DNA from: Bacillus massiliigorillae
Lineage (GTDB): Bacteria; Bacillota; Bacilli; Bacillales; DSM-1321
Direction of reading: 5' to 3'
Assembly (NCBI RefSeq): GCF_000380245.2
Contig: NZ_HG428741.1
Coordinates: 3,008,787 to 3,072,786 of the forward strand
Length of the DNA stretch: 64,000 bases
The notes beneath the pieces were generated by a model that had not been told where the DNA came from, did no database searches, and saw nothing but the letters and a program-made list of their open reading frames with translations. Shown one piece after another: positions 54,780-63,478 of this stretch; positions within the stretch are counted from its first letter, which is position 1, and the number at the start of each line of letters is the position of its first letter. The position numbers and the translations under genes were made by a program.

Positions 54780-55448
54780 TTAACCCCTCGCTCTCTGGTT
54801 ATCTTTTGGAATGTAGAGGTCATTCTCCCACTCCATCAAAATTCCATATTTTAAGGATTCTTCGTCTTCAGGGATATAGTTGTTCATTATTTTTTTTACA
54901 ACAAAACCATTACTCAATTGGAATGTGATGACAGGATCAAAAATATTTTTAAGAGTAACCTGTTCAATGTATTCATTTATAAGCATTTCGTCAGCATATT
55001 TATGATAATAAGGAACTCTTCCACCTATCATAATGCTTTTTAAATTAAATTTCCGGCAAATATTTTTGCGTATTTCATACAATCTTCGACCAAGTTTCAT
55101 CTTTCGATAATCAGGATGGACAGTAACGTCAATTCCATATAAATGTACCCCATTTGGATTGTGATTTCGGATAAATCCTCCATCTGATATTTCATAAAAT
55201 GAGTGTCCTTCTCTATAGTTATCAAAATTCACAATTAAACTTGAGCAAGATCCCATAATTTCATCTTTATACTTGATACAAGCTTGCCCTTCAGGAAAAA
55301 TGTCCAATTGACTCTCTAAATGCTCCCGTCTATATGCTATTCTTGGATCATATACGATTTGAGACAACTCAACGACCTTATCTATATCTTCATGCCTAAT
55401 AGCATGAATGGTAATCTCCTCTTCTAATTTACACTGATCTTTTACCAT
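54780..55448 (-). CDS. GNAT-family N-acetyltransferase
   Basis: A 222-residue acetyltransferase. The acetyl-CoA-binding motif A reads YGIDVTVHPDYRKMKLGRRLYEIRK at about residues 104-128, with R/K-x-x-G/K in RKMKLGRR. Preceding strands (GSCSSLIVNF) and the following ICRKFNLKSIMIGGRVPYY complete the fold. The overall pattern resembles the N-terminal domain that is fused to a carbon-nitrogen hydrolase in proteins such as B. subtilis YhcX, but here it stands alone. Its stop is two bases before the permease start. Given the amine oxidase nearby, an amine substrate is plausible but unproved. Confidence 0.85.
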   Translation of the reverse strand: MVKDQCKLEEEITIHAIRHEDIDKVVELSQIVYDPRIAYRREHLESQLDIFPEGQACIKYKDEIMGSCSSLIVNFDNYREGHSFYEISDGGFIRNHNPNGVHLYGIDVTVHPDYRKMKLGRRLYEIRKNICRKFNLKSIMIGGRVPYYHKYADEMLINEYIEQVTLKNIFDPVITFQLSNGFVVKKIMNNYIPEDEESLKYGILMEWENDLYIPKDNQRARG

Positions 55449-55674
55449 AAGGTTTCATCCCCTATCTAATGAATTGTGTTCTAATAACATATAAAGTGAA
55501 ACTTTAATCAACGGAAGGGCTTCATTTATATCCCACTTACTGTTAGTTAAACCAATCGAGTTCTTAGCTTTCACTAAACCTCTCACTTAAACCACTTTGT
55601 TACTTCTGCATTATAAAGTGTGAGATTTAGTGCTAGTTTGAATAGGATAAATTAAGTGACAAATATTCAGTTTA

Positions 55675-57018
55675 CTAACTCTGCAAATGGTAGGACTGAT
55701 TTCTTTTATTGACACCAAGATATTTATGTACTTTTCTACTAGTAGTGATACCGCTTTCAATAGCTCCGTCAATAAAACCTCCCCAACCATTTGCATACGC
55801 TGTACCCGCTAAGAACACACCGTTTTCAGGGCGTTTCATTTCCTCAGAATAAGAGCTTAATTGATTCGGCTTCAGCATAGTCCACGATTCTAACGAAAAC
55901 TCATCCGCGGTCCAATTATGACCAGTACTTTCTACAACTTCTATATCAGAAAGCCACAATCGCAATGCCTTTTCTACTGCGTATCGATCATTAGGATCTA
56001 AACGTTCGGCATCGGGACCAAAACCAACCACAATACTATCTCCCTCAACTGTAGTTTCCAAATGAGCTGAACTAAGAGAATACTCAGCTGGTGCATAACC
56101 TACAAAAGGCTCTATCTCTCCTTTTACTCGAGCCCAAACTTTTACACCTTTTGATACTTGTTTTTCCTTCACAAAAGCTTGTTTATCTTTTGACAACGTT
56201 GGTTTAAAATCGATTTTATCTAATGTACTTAAAGGAACGGTGACGATTACTGATTTCGCTTGAAGAGCTTGACCATTATTCGTATGCACCGTAACAATTC
56301 CAGCTTTCTGTTCAATAGATGTGACAGTTGTAGATAATCGGATTTCTGAATCAATATCGGAAGCAATGCTATTAATAAGTGAACTGGTTCCTGTCTTAAG
56401 TTTGAAAGATGCAACTGTATCAGCAAAAACATAACGATTGCCGTTAGAGAATATCCACCATCGAAACATTTGTGTTATAGCTCCCTCTTCTGGCGGCCCA
56501 TTGAAATCTGTTGCTAGCAAACTACTTAAAAAATCATATTCTTCATTTGTCAGATCAAATTTTTCTAAATACTCAATAGCGGTTGTTCCATCTAATTCTT
56601 GTAACGAAGAAGATTGTAAAGGACGGTAAGGAAAAGGAAGATGATTTTTCGCTTCCTCCATTAAACGCTCGAAGCTCCCTTTTACAATTGCGTTTAGCTC
56701 TTGTGGAGCTCCAGATCGCAATTTTCCACCGGTAATCCAATATGCCTTCTTTGCTGAAGGAATCCGATATATATCAAGACCGTAACGTGTAATCTCAGTC
56801 CATATATGCGGCTGGTACCAATGTACATAAGTTCCACCCATTTCAAGATCTAGTCCTAATCTACGGTCAGTCCACGTACGTCCACCTAAACGATCTCGAC
56901 CTTCTAGTACAAGTACACGATGTCCTAACATCTCAAGTTCACGTGCTGCAACTAATCCCGCAAATCCCGCTCCGACAATAATGGCATCATAGTTTTTTGA
57001 ATCATTATGGTTAATCAT
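55675..57018 (-). CDS. FAD-dependent amine oxidase
   Basis: A 447-residue flavin amine oxidase. The FAD-binding Rossmann motif reads VGAGFAGLVAARELEMLG (about 16-33), followed by VLEGRDRLGGRTWT (about 37-50). The C-terminal motif GVFLAGTAYANGWGGFIDGAIESG holds the expected flavin contact region. It should oxidise a primary amine, polyamine or amino acid to an imine, producing hydrogen peroxide. GGGGGTATAGAGG lies directly before the ATG. The neighbouring peptidase gene ends 41 bases upstream, so they are probably co-transcribed; about 226 bases separate it from the GNAT gene. Confidence 0.88.
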   Translation of the reverse strand: MINHNDSKNYDAIIVGAGFAGLVAARELEMLGHRVLVLEGRDRLGGRTWTDRRLGLDLEMGGTYVHWYQPHIWTEITRYGLDIYRIPSAKKAYWITGGKLRSGAPQELNAIVKGSFERLMEEAKNHLPFPYRPLQSSSLQELDGTTAIEYLEKFDLTNEEYDFLSSLLATDFNGPPEEGAITQMFRWWIFSNGNRYVFADTVASFKLKTGTSSLINSIASDIDSEIRLSTTVTSIEQKAGIVTVHTNNGQALQAKSVIVTVPLSTLDKIDFKPTLSKDKQAFVKEKQVSKGVKVWARVKGEIEPFVGYAPAEYSLSSAHLETTVEGDSIVVGFGPDAERLDPNDRYAVEKALRLWLSDIEVVESTGHNWTADEFSLESWTMLKPNQLSSYSEEMKRPENGVFLAGTAYANGWGGFIDGAIESGITTSRKVHKYLGVNKRNQSYHLQS

Positions 57019-57059
57019 CCTCTATACCCCCGTTTTTTTCGCAATAATTAAATTTCTAC

Positions 57060-58370
57060 TTAAGAACTCGTACTTTCATATTGCTCCTGCTTTCTATTTA
57101 CAGTGTTATGAAGACTAGTCCATTCAATAATGTAGTTAGCCAATACTTTTGTCACTTTAACTACACTATCCAATTCAACAAATTCATCAGGACCATGTAT
57201 GTTCCCACCTGTAGGACCGAAGCATATTCCAGGCTTGTTGTAATATTGGGTAAAGCGGGCATCATTTCCAGAAGCCCGACCTATAATCTCTACTTTTTCC
57301 CCCAAAATGGTAGAAGCAGTCTGAAGAAATGATGCTACAAATTCGTGCTTCGGATCTTGGTACCAAGGCTCTGTCGACCAACCAAACCATTCAATTTTTG
57401 GCACATTCTCTTTCAACCACTCATCCTCATTCGCTACTCTAGCAATTGTTTCATAGATTAGCTTTTTAATACTGTTTCTATCCTCCCCTGGAATAAACCC
57501 GATACGGCACTCCAAGACTGCATGTCCTGCAACATTTGACACCCAATCTCCAGCGTGAAGTGTCCCTGGATTTAAATGAACCGATTGACCTGATCCTTTA
57601 TTAAATAAATCGAATTGTATTTCTTTTGCTCTTTTTCTTCCTAATTCTTCAAGTGCATGATAAATCTTATACATTTTGCCTATAGCATTTACACCCTCAT
57701 GTGCCAATCCCGCATGGGCTGTCTTCCCAACTACCTTTACTCTGAAATACATAATCCCAGCATGGGCTACTGTTACATTTAAGTTGTGTGGCTCTGTTGA
57801 AATAAAACCATCTGTTACATAGCCGTCCTCTAAACATGCTAGTGCACCGCCACCACCACCTGCTTCCTCTTCAATAACACTATGAAGTTGGACAGTTCCT
57901 TGCAATTGAATACCTAAATCTACTAAAGTTTTTAAAGCAAACCAGTTTGAAATCAATCCTGCTTTCATATCCGCTGAGCCACGACCATAAAGTTTAGTCC
58001 CTTCTATCTCTCCATCCCAAGGCGATTTGGTCCACTTTTCTAGAGGATTTGGTGAAACAACATCGACATGACCATGCAAAGTCAAAGATTTGCCGTCACC
58101 TTTCCCTTTATACAATCCGATAATATTTTTACGATTCTCAAATGATATTCCTGAATCAACAAACGCTTCATGCGCTGTCAGTTTGCGATAATCAGGTATC
58201 ACTTCCTTTACTTCCAATCCAATTTCTTCATATATTCTCTCCATGTATTCTTGCATTTTTTTCTCATTGCCAATTACACTCTCTATTTTCACAACTTCCT
58301 GTATGTGTCGAACTAATTGATCTTTATTTGCTTCAATATACTCGTCTATTTGTTGTTGATAAGTATTCAT
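57060..58370 (-). CDS. M20-family metallopeptidase/deacylase (ArgE/DapE type)
   Basis: A 436-residue two-zinc hydrolase. Metal and catalytic residues are visible: LHGHVDVVS (about 97-105), GRGSADMKAG (about 128-137), SVIEEEAGGGG (about 163-173), and the C-terminal GGNIHGPDEFVELD. The dimerisation domain with GKTAHAG lies between. Substrates in the family are N-acyl amino acids, dipeptides or succinyl-diaminopimelate. It is the first gene of the minus-strand cluster and is divergent from the LysR gene, which probably regulates it. Confidence 0.9.
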   Translation of the reverse strand: MNTYQQQIDEYIEANKDQLVRHIQEVVKIESVIGNEKKMQEYMERIYEEIGLEVKEVIPDYRKLTAHEAFVDSGISFENRKNIIGLYKGKGDGKSLTLHGHVDVVSPNPLEKWTKSPWDGEIEGTKLYGRGSADMKAGLISNWFALKTLVDLGIQLQGTVQLHSVIEEEAGGGGGALACLEDGYVTDGFISTEPHNLNVTVAHAGIMYFRVKVVGKTAHAGLAHEGVNAIGKMYKIYHALEELGRKRAKEIQFDLFNKGSGQSVHLNPGTLHAGDWVSNVAGHAVLECRIGFIPGEDRNSIKKLIYETIARVANEDEWLKENVPKIEWFGWSTEPWYQDPKHEFVASFLQTASTILGEKVEIIGRASGNDARFTQYYNKPGICFGPTGGNIHGPDEFVELDSVVKVTKVLANYIIEWTSLHNTVNRKQEQYESTSS

Positions 58371-58511
58371 ACCATCACCACCTATTTTTCTAAAAAATAC
58401 TTTGATAAAATGTTATAATTACCCTAATTTAATTTCCGAAAAATCAGTAAATTAAAAAGAGAAATGCTCTCTTATAAAATGTCAGTATGTTTGAAAGGAG
58501 CCATTCTAACT

Positions 58512-59429
58512 ATGGATATTAATCGTCTTCGATATTTTGCAACGGTTGTAGAAGAACAAGGAGTTTCCGCCGGTGCGCAAAAGTTAAATATTTCTCAACC
58601 ATCCTTAAGCATCATGATTAAAAAACTTGAAGATGAGTTAGGTGTCTTGCTTTTTAAAAGAGAAAAGAAACGGCTAATACTAACTAATGCAGGGGATTTA
58701 TTATACAAAAGATCCAAACATATCATTGCAGCAGTTGATAATATGCTAGTTGAATTAGACGAAGCTTCAAAAGGTATTCGTGGTGAAATAAAAGTAGGTT
58801 GTTCAACAGCAGCAAATTTAACTGTTATTCCAAGAATCGTTGAGACACTTCATAAAAACGCTCCACATATTACTGTCCGTGTCATTGAGGGGAATACTAA
58901 ATTTATTGCAGAGCAATTACTTTCTAATCAGCTTGATGCAGCTATTGTTCGGACCAGCTTTTCAGATGATATTTTTGAAACATACTCTATTGTGACCGAA
59001 CCAATAGTAGCATGTTTGCACCGTGATCATCCTTTCGTAAAAAAGAAATATTTACAGCTTAAAGACTTTGCTGAAGAAGATTTCCTCCTGAATACAACAA
59101 CTACAGGTTCTGGTCTATCAGATTACATCCTCAAAATGTGTAAACAATCAGGATTTACGCCTAAAGTAAAATATTGGGGAACACAAGGCCTTCCTATGAT
59201 GATACTAGCTAGCAAAGGTGTCGGCGTAACGTTTTTGCCAAAATCCTATATGCTGCTCCCATTTATCGAAGGAATGCCAGCTTTTAAAGAAATACAATCT
59301 CCTAATTTGCAATCAAGCCTAGAACTCATTACATTAAAGGATAGAATAAAAAGTACAGCCACTGAGCATTTCATTCAACAAGTAATTCAATTTTCCAAAG
59401 AATTTAATGATAGCATCCTTACAAATTGA
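58512..59429 (+). CDS. LysR-family transcriptional regulator
   Basis: A 305-residue activator. The N-terminal winged helix is at about residues 1-60 (MDINRLRYFATVVEEQGVSA, then LNISQPSLSIMIKKLEDELG). The periplasmic-binding-like effector domain occupies about 90-300 (IKVGCSTAANLTVIPRIV, then LLNTTTTGSG). The start is ATG at 58512, behind AAAGGAG; an upstream in-frame ATG at 58464 lacks a site. It is divergent from the peptidase/amine oxidase cluster, the usual arrangement for its target. Confidence 0.9.
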   Translation: MDINRLRYFATVVEEQGVSAGAQKLNISQPSLSIMIKKLEDELGVLLFKREKKRLILTNAGDLLYKRSKHIIAAVDNMLVELDEASKGIRGEIKVGCSTAANLTVIPRIVETLHKNAPHITVRVIEGNTKFIAEQLLSNQLDAAIVRTSFSDDIFETYSIVTEPIVACLHRDHPFVKKKYLQLKDFAEEDFLLNTTTTGSGLSDYILKMCKQSGFTPKVKYWGTQGLPMMILASKGVGVTFLPKSYMLLPFIEGMPAFKEIQSPNLQSSLELITLKDRIKSTATEHFIQQVIQFSKEFNDSILTN

Positions 59430-59663
59430 TTTTGAAATACTCATCTTACTTAAAAAATCATAGTGCCGCTTCTTTTTGTAAAAATTGTATATTTTTTATC
59501 TTAAATTGTTTTCATAAAAAAGTGAAATATATTCTTTTTATAAACTTGATAGATGATTGTCTATTAAGTTTGATTTTTGCAGAAAATATCAATCCTATAA
59601 TTAATGCAAAAAGAAAATATATAAGTTTATTTCTTATTGTTTTTCTTATCATTTTTGGCATAT

Positions 59664-59692
59664 AAAAAAGCACCCATTACGGATGCTTTTTT
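59664..59692. terminator. Bidirectional terminator between LysR and CotD-like genes
   Basis: AAAAAAGCACCC and GGATGCTTTTTT form a stem with A/T tracts on both sides, between convergent genes. The preceding 230 bases hold an 80-codon frame that I do not accept as a gene. Confidence 0.75.
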
Positions 59693-59696
59693 ATAA

Positions 59697-60008
59697 TTAC
59701 CAAAACCAAAGGTTCCTTCTACATCTACAGCATCTATTTCTATGGTGACATTCACGACTCTCACCACATTCATGCTTTCTGTGACATCCTGATTCTCCTT
59801 CAACTACTGTCTCATGCACATCCCTTTCATGAACTGGAAAACAATGTTCATTTTTAATAACAGTACGATGCACATTGATTATTTCTTTAGGATGAATATG
59901 CTTAACAATAACTTCTTTAGTTCTTGTTCTTACTTCAGTCTCTGTCGGACAAGTAACAATTTCTTCTCTTCTTGACTCCTCTCCATGTCCATGACAATCC
60001 TTACCCAT
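59697..60008 (-). CDS. cotD: CotD-like spore coat protein
   Basis: A 103-residue protein very rich in His, Cys, Arg and Glu. It opens with MGKDCHGHGEE, has the central IVKHIHPKEIINVHRTVIKN (the KHIHPxExxNVxR/H pattern of CotD proteins), and ends in a Cys/Arg cluster (CHHRNRCCRCRR). It should be cross-linked into the inner coat. I start at 60008, behind AAAGGTGG. An upstream minus-strand CATA box at 60053-60050 with an AC 17 bases before it could be a sigma-K promoter; I hold that weakly. Confidence 0.8.
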   Translation of the reverse strand: MGKDCHGHGEESRREEIVTCPTETEVRTRTKEVIVKHIHPKEIINVHRTVIKNEHCFPVHERDVHETVVEGESGCHRKHECGESRECHHRNRCCRCRRNLWFW

Positions 60009-60281
60009 ATTAAAAACCACCTTTTTATTTTTTAGCTTTCAATACAAGTTATGTGAAACAGTATAGGTTTGTACTAGACGTATTTATTAATATTTAAAAT
60101 ATCTGCTTGCTCTGTTTATAGATGAGGCCTGTAAAAAAATGAAATTGTGTTTAATTCTTAAAATTTACTGAACAATTTATTAAATTTCAATAAAATTAGT
60201 AACATACAATGTTTTTTAAACTATACTTAAATACTATACCTTATTGTTAACAAAAATAGGAAAAGGGAGGTTAGATTGGTA

Positions 60282-60428
60282 ATGTCTCGTATAAAGCAAA
60301 TCATTTATCACCCAATGGCTATCTTTACATATAAAACCGCTTTTTATCTTTTTATTTTGCTTAGTTTACTCTGGTTCTATGGTTTCAAGACGCCGAACGA
60401 TTCGGGCTTTATATATGAAGAATTTTAA
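60282..60428 (+). CDS. dltX: D-alanyl-lipoteichoic acid system small protein DltX
   Basis: A 48-residue protein missed by length filters. It has one membrane segment (TAFYLFILLSLLWFYGF) and the conserved C-terminal motif ending FIYEEF, typical of DltX. GGGAGG precedes the ATG. It starts the dlt operon and ends 21 bases before dltA. DltX interacts with DltB and helps pass the D-alanyl group across the membrane. Confidence 0.9.
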   Translation: MSRIKQIIYHPMAIFTYKTAFYLFILLSLLWFYGFKTPNDSGFIYEEF

Positions 60429-60449
60429 TAAAGAAAGGATACTAATCGA

Positions 60450-61997
60450 ATGAGTACACTCACTCTTAATACCTCAATACTTGAGAGAATCGATGAATGG
60501 GCTTTGAAAACCCCCGAACATCCTTGTTATATTCACAAAAATGACAGCTTAACCTATTCAACATTAAAGAAAGAATCTGATGCTTTAGCAAACTATCTAT
60601 TAACAAATGTGACAACTAGGGTTAAAAATCAGCCAATTGTGGTTTATGGGCATATGTCTCCGTATATGCTAGTTTCTTTTTTGGCATGCTCAAAAGCCGG
60701 TCATGCGTATGTTCCAGTAGATATCTCTATGCCAACGGAACGTATCAAACATATTATCGATGCATCTGAACCTGCTTTTGTAATTTGTACGGAGGCACTT
60801 CCTAGTGAAATAATAAGCAATGATATGCCTATTATTCAAAATAAAGAATTACTGACTATTATTCAAGAAAATCTAGGAAAAAATTTAACCAATAACACAT
60901 ATGTACAAGATGAAGAAAACTACTATATCATCTTCACTTCTGGCAGTACTGGTACTCCTAAAGGTGTTCAAATTAGTCACAACAATCTTGTAAGCTTTAC
61001 AAACTGGATTCTACAAGACTTTGACATTACTGAAGGAAAATGTTTTTTAAATCAAGCACCTTTTTCATTTGACTTATCTGTTATGGACCTTTATCCTGCT
61101 CTTGTATCTGGAGGGACATTGCTTCCCTTAGATAAATCAACTAGTGAAAATATGAAGGATCTTTATAAAACTCTTTCAGAGCTTAACATTAATATTTGGG
61201 TATCTACCCCATCTTTTGTTGACTTATGTTTAATGGATCCTAATTTTACTGAGGTTCAATCTAAAGAAATTACACACTTTTTATTTTGTGGAGAAACATT
61301 AACGAAACATACAGCTAAAGAATTAATGAAACGTTTTCCAAATGCAAAAATCTTCAACACATATGGTCCAACTGAAGCAACAGTTGCTGTGTCGTCTGTT
61401 CGCATAACAGAAGACATTATAAATACCTATCCAAGCCTACCACTTGGGAGAATTAAGGAAGACACATTGTTATTAATAACAGATGAAACAGGAAACCTCC
61501 TTCCAGAAGGCGAAAAAGGTGAAGCCATTCTCGTTGGTCCCTCTGTATCAAAAGGATATTTAAAAAACCCAACGAAGACAAAAGAGGTGTTTTTCAAATA
61601 TAACCATACACAAGCATACAGAACAGGGGATTGTGGTTTAATTCAGGATCAAATGTTATTTTTCCAAGGAAGATTAGACTTTCAGATAAAGCTTCATGGA
61701 TATCGAATTGAATTAGAAGATATTGAGAATAACTTAAAAGAAGTAAGTTATATTCATTCAGGTGTCGTTATACCAAAAATCCGCGAAGGAAAAGTGGATA
61801 GTCTTGTTGCTATGGTCATTCCAAACGAGCATTCTTTTGAGAAAGAATACCAACTTAGTGCAGCTATTAAAAAGGAACTAGCAAAATCTATGCCTTCTTA
61901 TATGATTCCAAGGAAGTGGATTTATAAAACAGAATTCCCGCTCACTATAAACAGTAAGATTGACCGTAAGAAACTAAATAGTGAGGTAAATAAATGA
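60450..61997 (+). CDS. dltA: D-alanine--[D-alanyl carrier protein] ligase
   Basis: Adenylates D-alanine and loads it on DltC. It has 515 residues. Adenylation-domain motifs: FTSGSTGTPKGVQ (A3), NQAPFSFDLSVMDLYP, FCGETL, NTYGPTEATVAV (A5), YRTGDCG (A7), GRLDFQIKLHGYRIELEDIE (A8) and the catalytic lysine in NSKIDRKKL (A10). The N-terminus carries about ten residues more than the DltA proteins I recall. It overlaps dltB by four bases (ATGA). Confidence 0.94.
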   Translation: MSTLTLNTSILERIDEWALKTPEHPCYIHKNDSLTYSTLKKESDALANYLLTNVTTRVKNQPIVVYGHMSPYMLVSFLACSKAGHAYVPVDISMPTERIKHIIDASEPAFVICTEALPSEIISNDMPIIQNKELLTIIQENLGKNLTNNTYVQDEENYYIIFTSGSTGTPKGVQISHNNLVSFTNWILQDFDITEGKCFLNQAPFSFDLSVMDLYPALVSGGTLLPLDKSTSENMKDLYKTLSELNINIWVSTPSFVDLCLMDPNFTEVQSKEITHFLFCGETLTKHTAKELMKRFPNAKIFNTYGPTEATVAVSSVRITEDIINTYPSLPLGRIKEDTLLLITDETGNLLPEGEKGEAILVGPSVSKGYLKNPTKTKEVFFKYNHTQAYRTGDCGLIQDQMLFFQGRLDFQIKLHGYRIELEDIENNLKEVSYIHSGVVIPKIREGKVDSLVAMVIPNEHSFEKEYQLSAAIKKELAKSMPSYMIPRKWIYKTEFPLTINSKIDRKKLNSEVNK

Positions 61998-63172
61998 GTA
62001 CACCCTATGGATCAATACTGTATTTCGTAGTATTGATCGCTTTTCTTACCCCTATAATTATTGCTAATTTAATGGGAAAAAGGATACCAGTCTATAATGC
62101 ATTTATTACGCTTGTCTTTCTATTCTTTATGTTTTCAGGAGATACAGTTCAAGGAATCGCCTTTATCTTTTTCGTTTTTTGGCAATTATCTTTAATTAGA
62201 ATATATTTTAATTACAGACAAAAGAAGAATCATGGTGGAATTTTTGTCTTAGCAATATTGCTATCCATATTTCCACTCTTACTTGTTAAAATTCAACCAT
62301 TAATCGATAATCATACTTCGCTTTTCGGATTTCTTGGAATATCTTATTTAACATTTAAAGCTGCTCAAATGATTATGGAAATCAGAGATGGATTAATTAA
62401 ACAATATAACTCGTGGGACTTTGTGAATTTTTTACTGTTCTTTCCTACTTTATCATCTGGACCCATCGACCGATTTCGTCGTTTCAAAAAAGAAAGCGAG
62501 TCACCTATTAATCGTGAAAAATATGTAGATATGATAAATAGAGGAATTTTCTTAATTTTCCTTGGATTCTTATACAAGTTTATCATCGCATACGTCATAC
62601 AAAATCATTTATTAAATATTATGGAGTTTAATTTAGAAAAACATATTTACTTCGGTTGGAGTCTAGTAGGCTATATGTATACCTATAGTATGTACTTATT
62701 CTTCGACTTTGCAGGTTATAGTGCTTTTGCTGTTGGCGTAAGTTACCTAATGGGAATTCAAACTCCGATGAATTTTAATAAACCTTTTGCGAGTCGTAAT
62801 ATTAAAGAATTCTGGAATCGTTGGCATATGAGTCTTTCATTTTGGTTCCGTGACTACATATTTATGCGTCTAGTATTCTGGCTTACTAAAAAGAAATGGT
62901 TTAAAAATAAATATCTTGTTTCTTATATTGGATATTTTGTTAACTTTTTTATTATGGGAATTTGGCATGGCCTACATTGGTACTATATCTTATATGGTGT
63001 ATACCAAGCATTCCTTTTCATTACATTTGACATGTTTGAACGATGGAATAAAAAACGCAAATTCTACCCCGTAAACAAGGTAACTTATGTGATAGGTGTA
63101 GTTCTAACATTTCACTTTGTCTGCTTCGGCTTTCTGATTTTCTCAGGAATACTAGACAAAATACATTTTTAA
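61994..63172 (+). CDS. dltB: D-alanyl transfer protein DltB (MBOAT)
   Basis: A 392-residue membrane O-acyltransferase that moves D-alanine from DltC across the membrane toward teichoic acid. It has about 11 membrane segments. MBOAT motifs are PTLSSGPIDRFRRFK and NIKEFWNRWHMSLSFWFRDY, and the catalytic histidine is in MGIWHGLHWYYILYG. Coupled to dltA through a four-base overlap and followed after about 70 bases by dltC. Confidence 0.94.
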   Translation: MSTPYGSILYFVVLIAFLTPIIIANLMGKRIPVYNAFITLVFLFFMFSGDTVQGIAFIFFVFWQLSLIRIYFNYRQKKNHGGIFVLAILLSIFPLLLVKIQPLIDNHTSLFGFLGISYLTFKAAQMIMEIRDGLIKQYNSWDFVNFLLFFPTLSSGPIDRFRRFKKESESPINREKYVDMINRGIFLIFLGFLYKFIIAYVIQNHLLNIMEFNLEKHIYFGWSLVGYMYTYSMYLFFDFAGYSAFAVGVSYLMGIQTPMNFNKPFASRNIKEFWNRWHMSLSFWFRDYIFMRLVFWLTKKKWFKNKYLVSYIGYFVNFFIMGIWHGLHWYYILYGVYQAFLFITFDMFERWNKKRKFYPVNKVTYVIGVVLTFHFVCFGFLIFSGILDKIHF

Positions 63173-63241
63173 TTGTACGTACCGTATTAATGCTTAACTT
63201 AAAAGAACTAAACTAAAAAATTTACTAAGGTGGTAATTATC

Positions 63242-63478
63242 ATGACATTTCGTGAAGAAGTTTTAGCAATATTAGAGGAAATTACAGAAACTGAAGAAGT
63301 AGTTGAAAATACATCGATTAAGCTTTTCGAAGAGGGATTATTAGATTCATTAGCAACTGTCCAACTATTAGTAGAAATTGAAGAACGTCTGAATATCATG
63401 GTGCCTGTAACTGAATTTGACCGTGAAGAATGGGGAACACCCGATCAAATTATTCAAAAACTTGAGGAATTAAAATGA
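63242..63478 (+). CDS. dltC: D-alanyl carrier protein
   Basis: A 78-residue acyl carrier. The phosphopantetheine serine is S36 in GLLDSLATVQL, with the following helix VEIEERLNI. I start at the ATG at 63242, with AAGGTGG upstream, since the GTG at 63230 lies in that site. It ends in the ATGA overlap with dltD. Confidence 0.95.
   Translation: MTFREEVLAILEEITETEEVVENTSIKLFEEGLLDSLATVQLLVEIEERLNIMVPVTEFDREEWGTPDQIIQKLEELK

Noticed and set aside
59426..59665. A 79-codon frame after the LysR gene.
   Set aside because: Very AT-rich, composed of low-complexity Ile/Phe/Lys codons, with no ribosome binding site; it looks like non-coding DNA.
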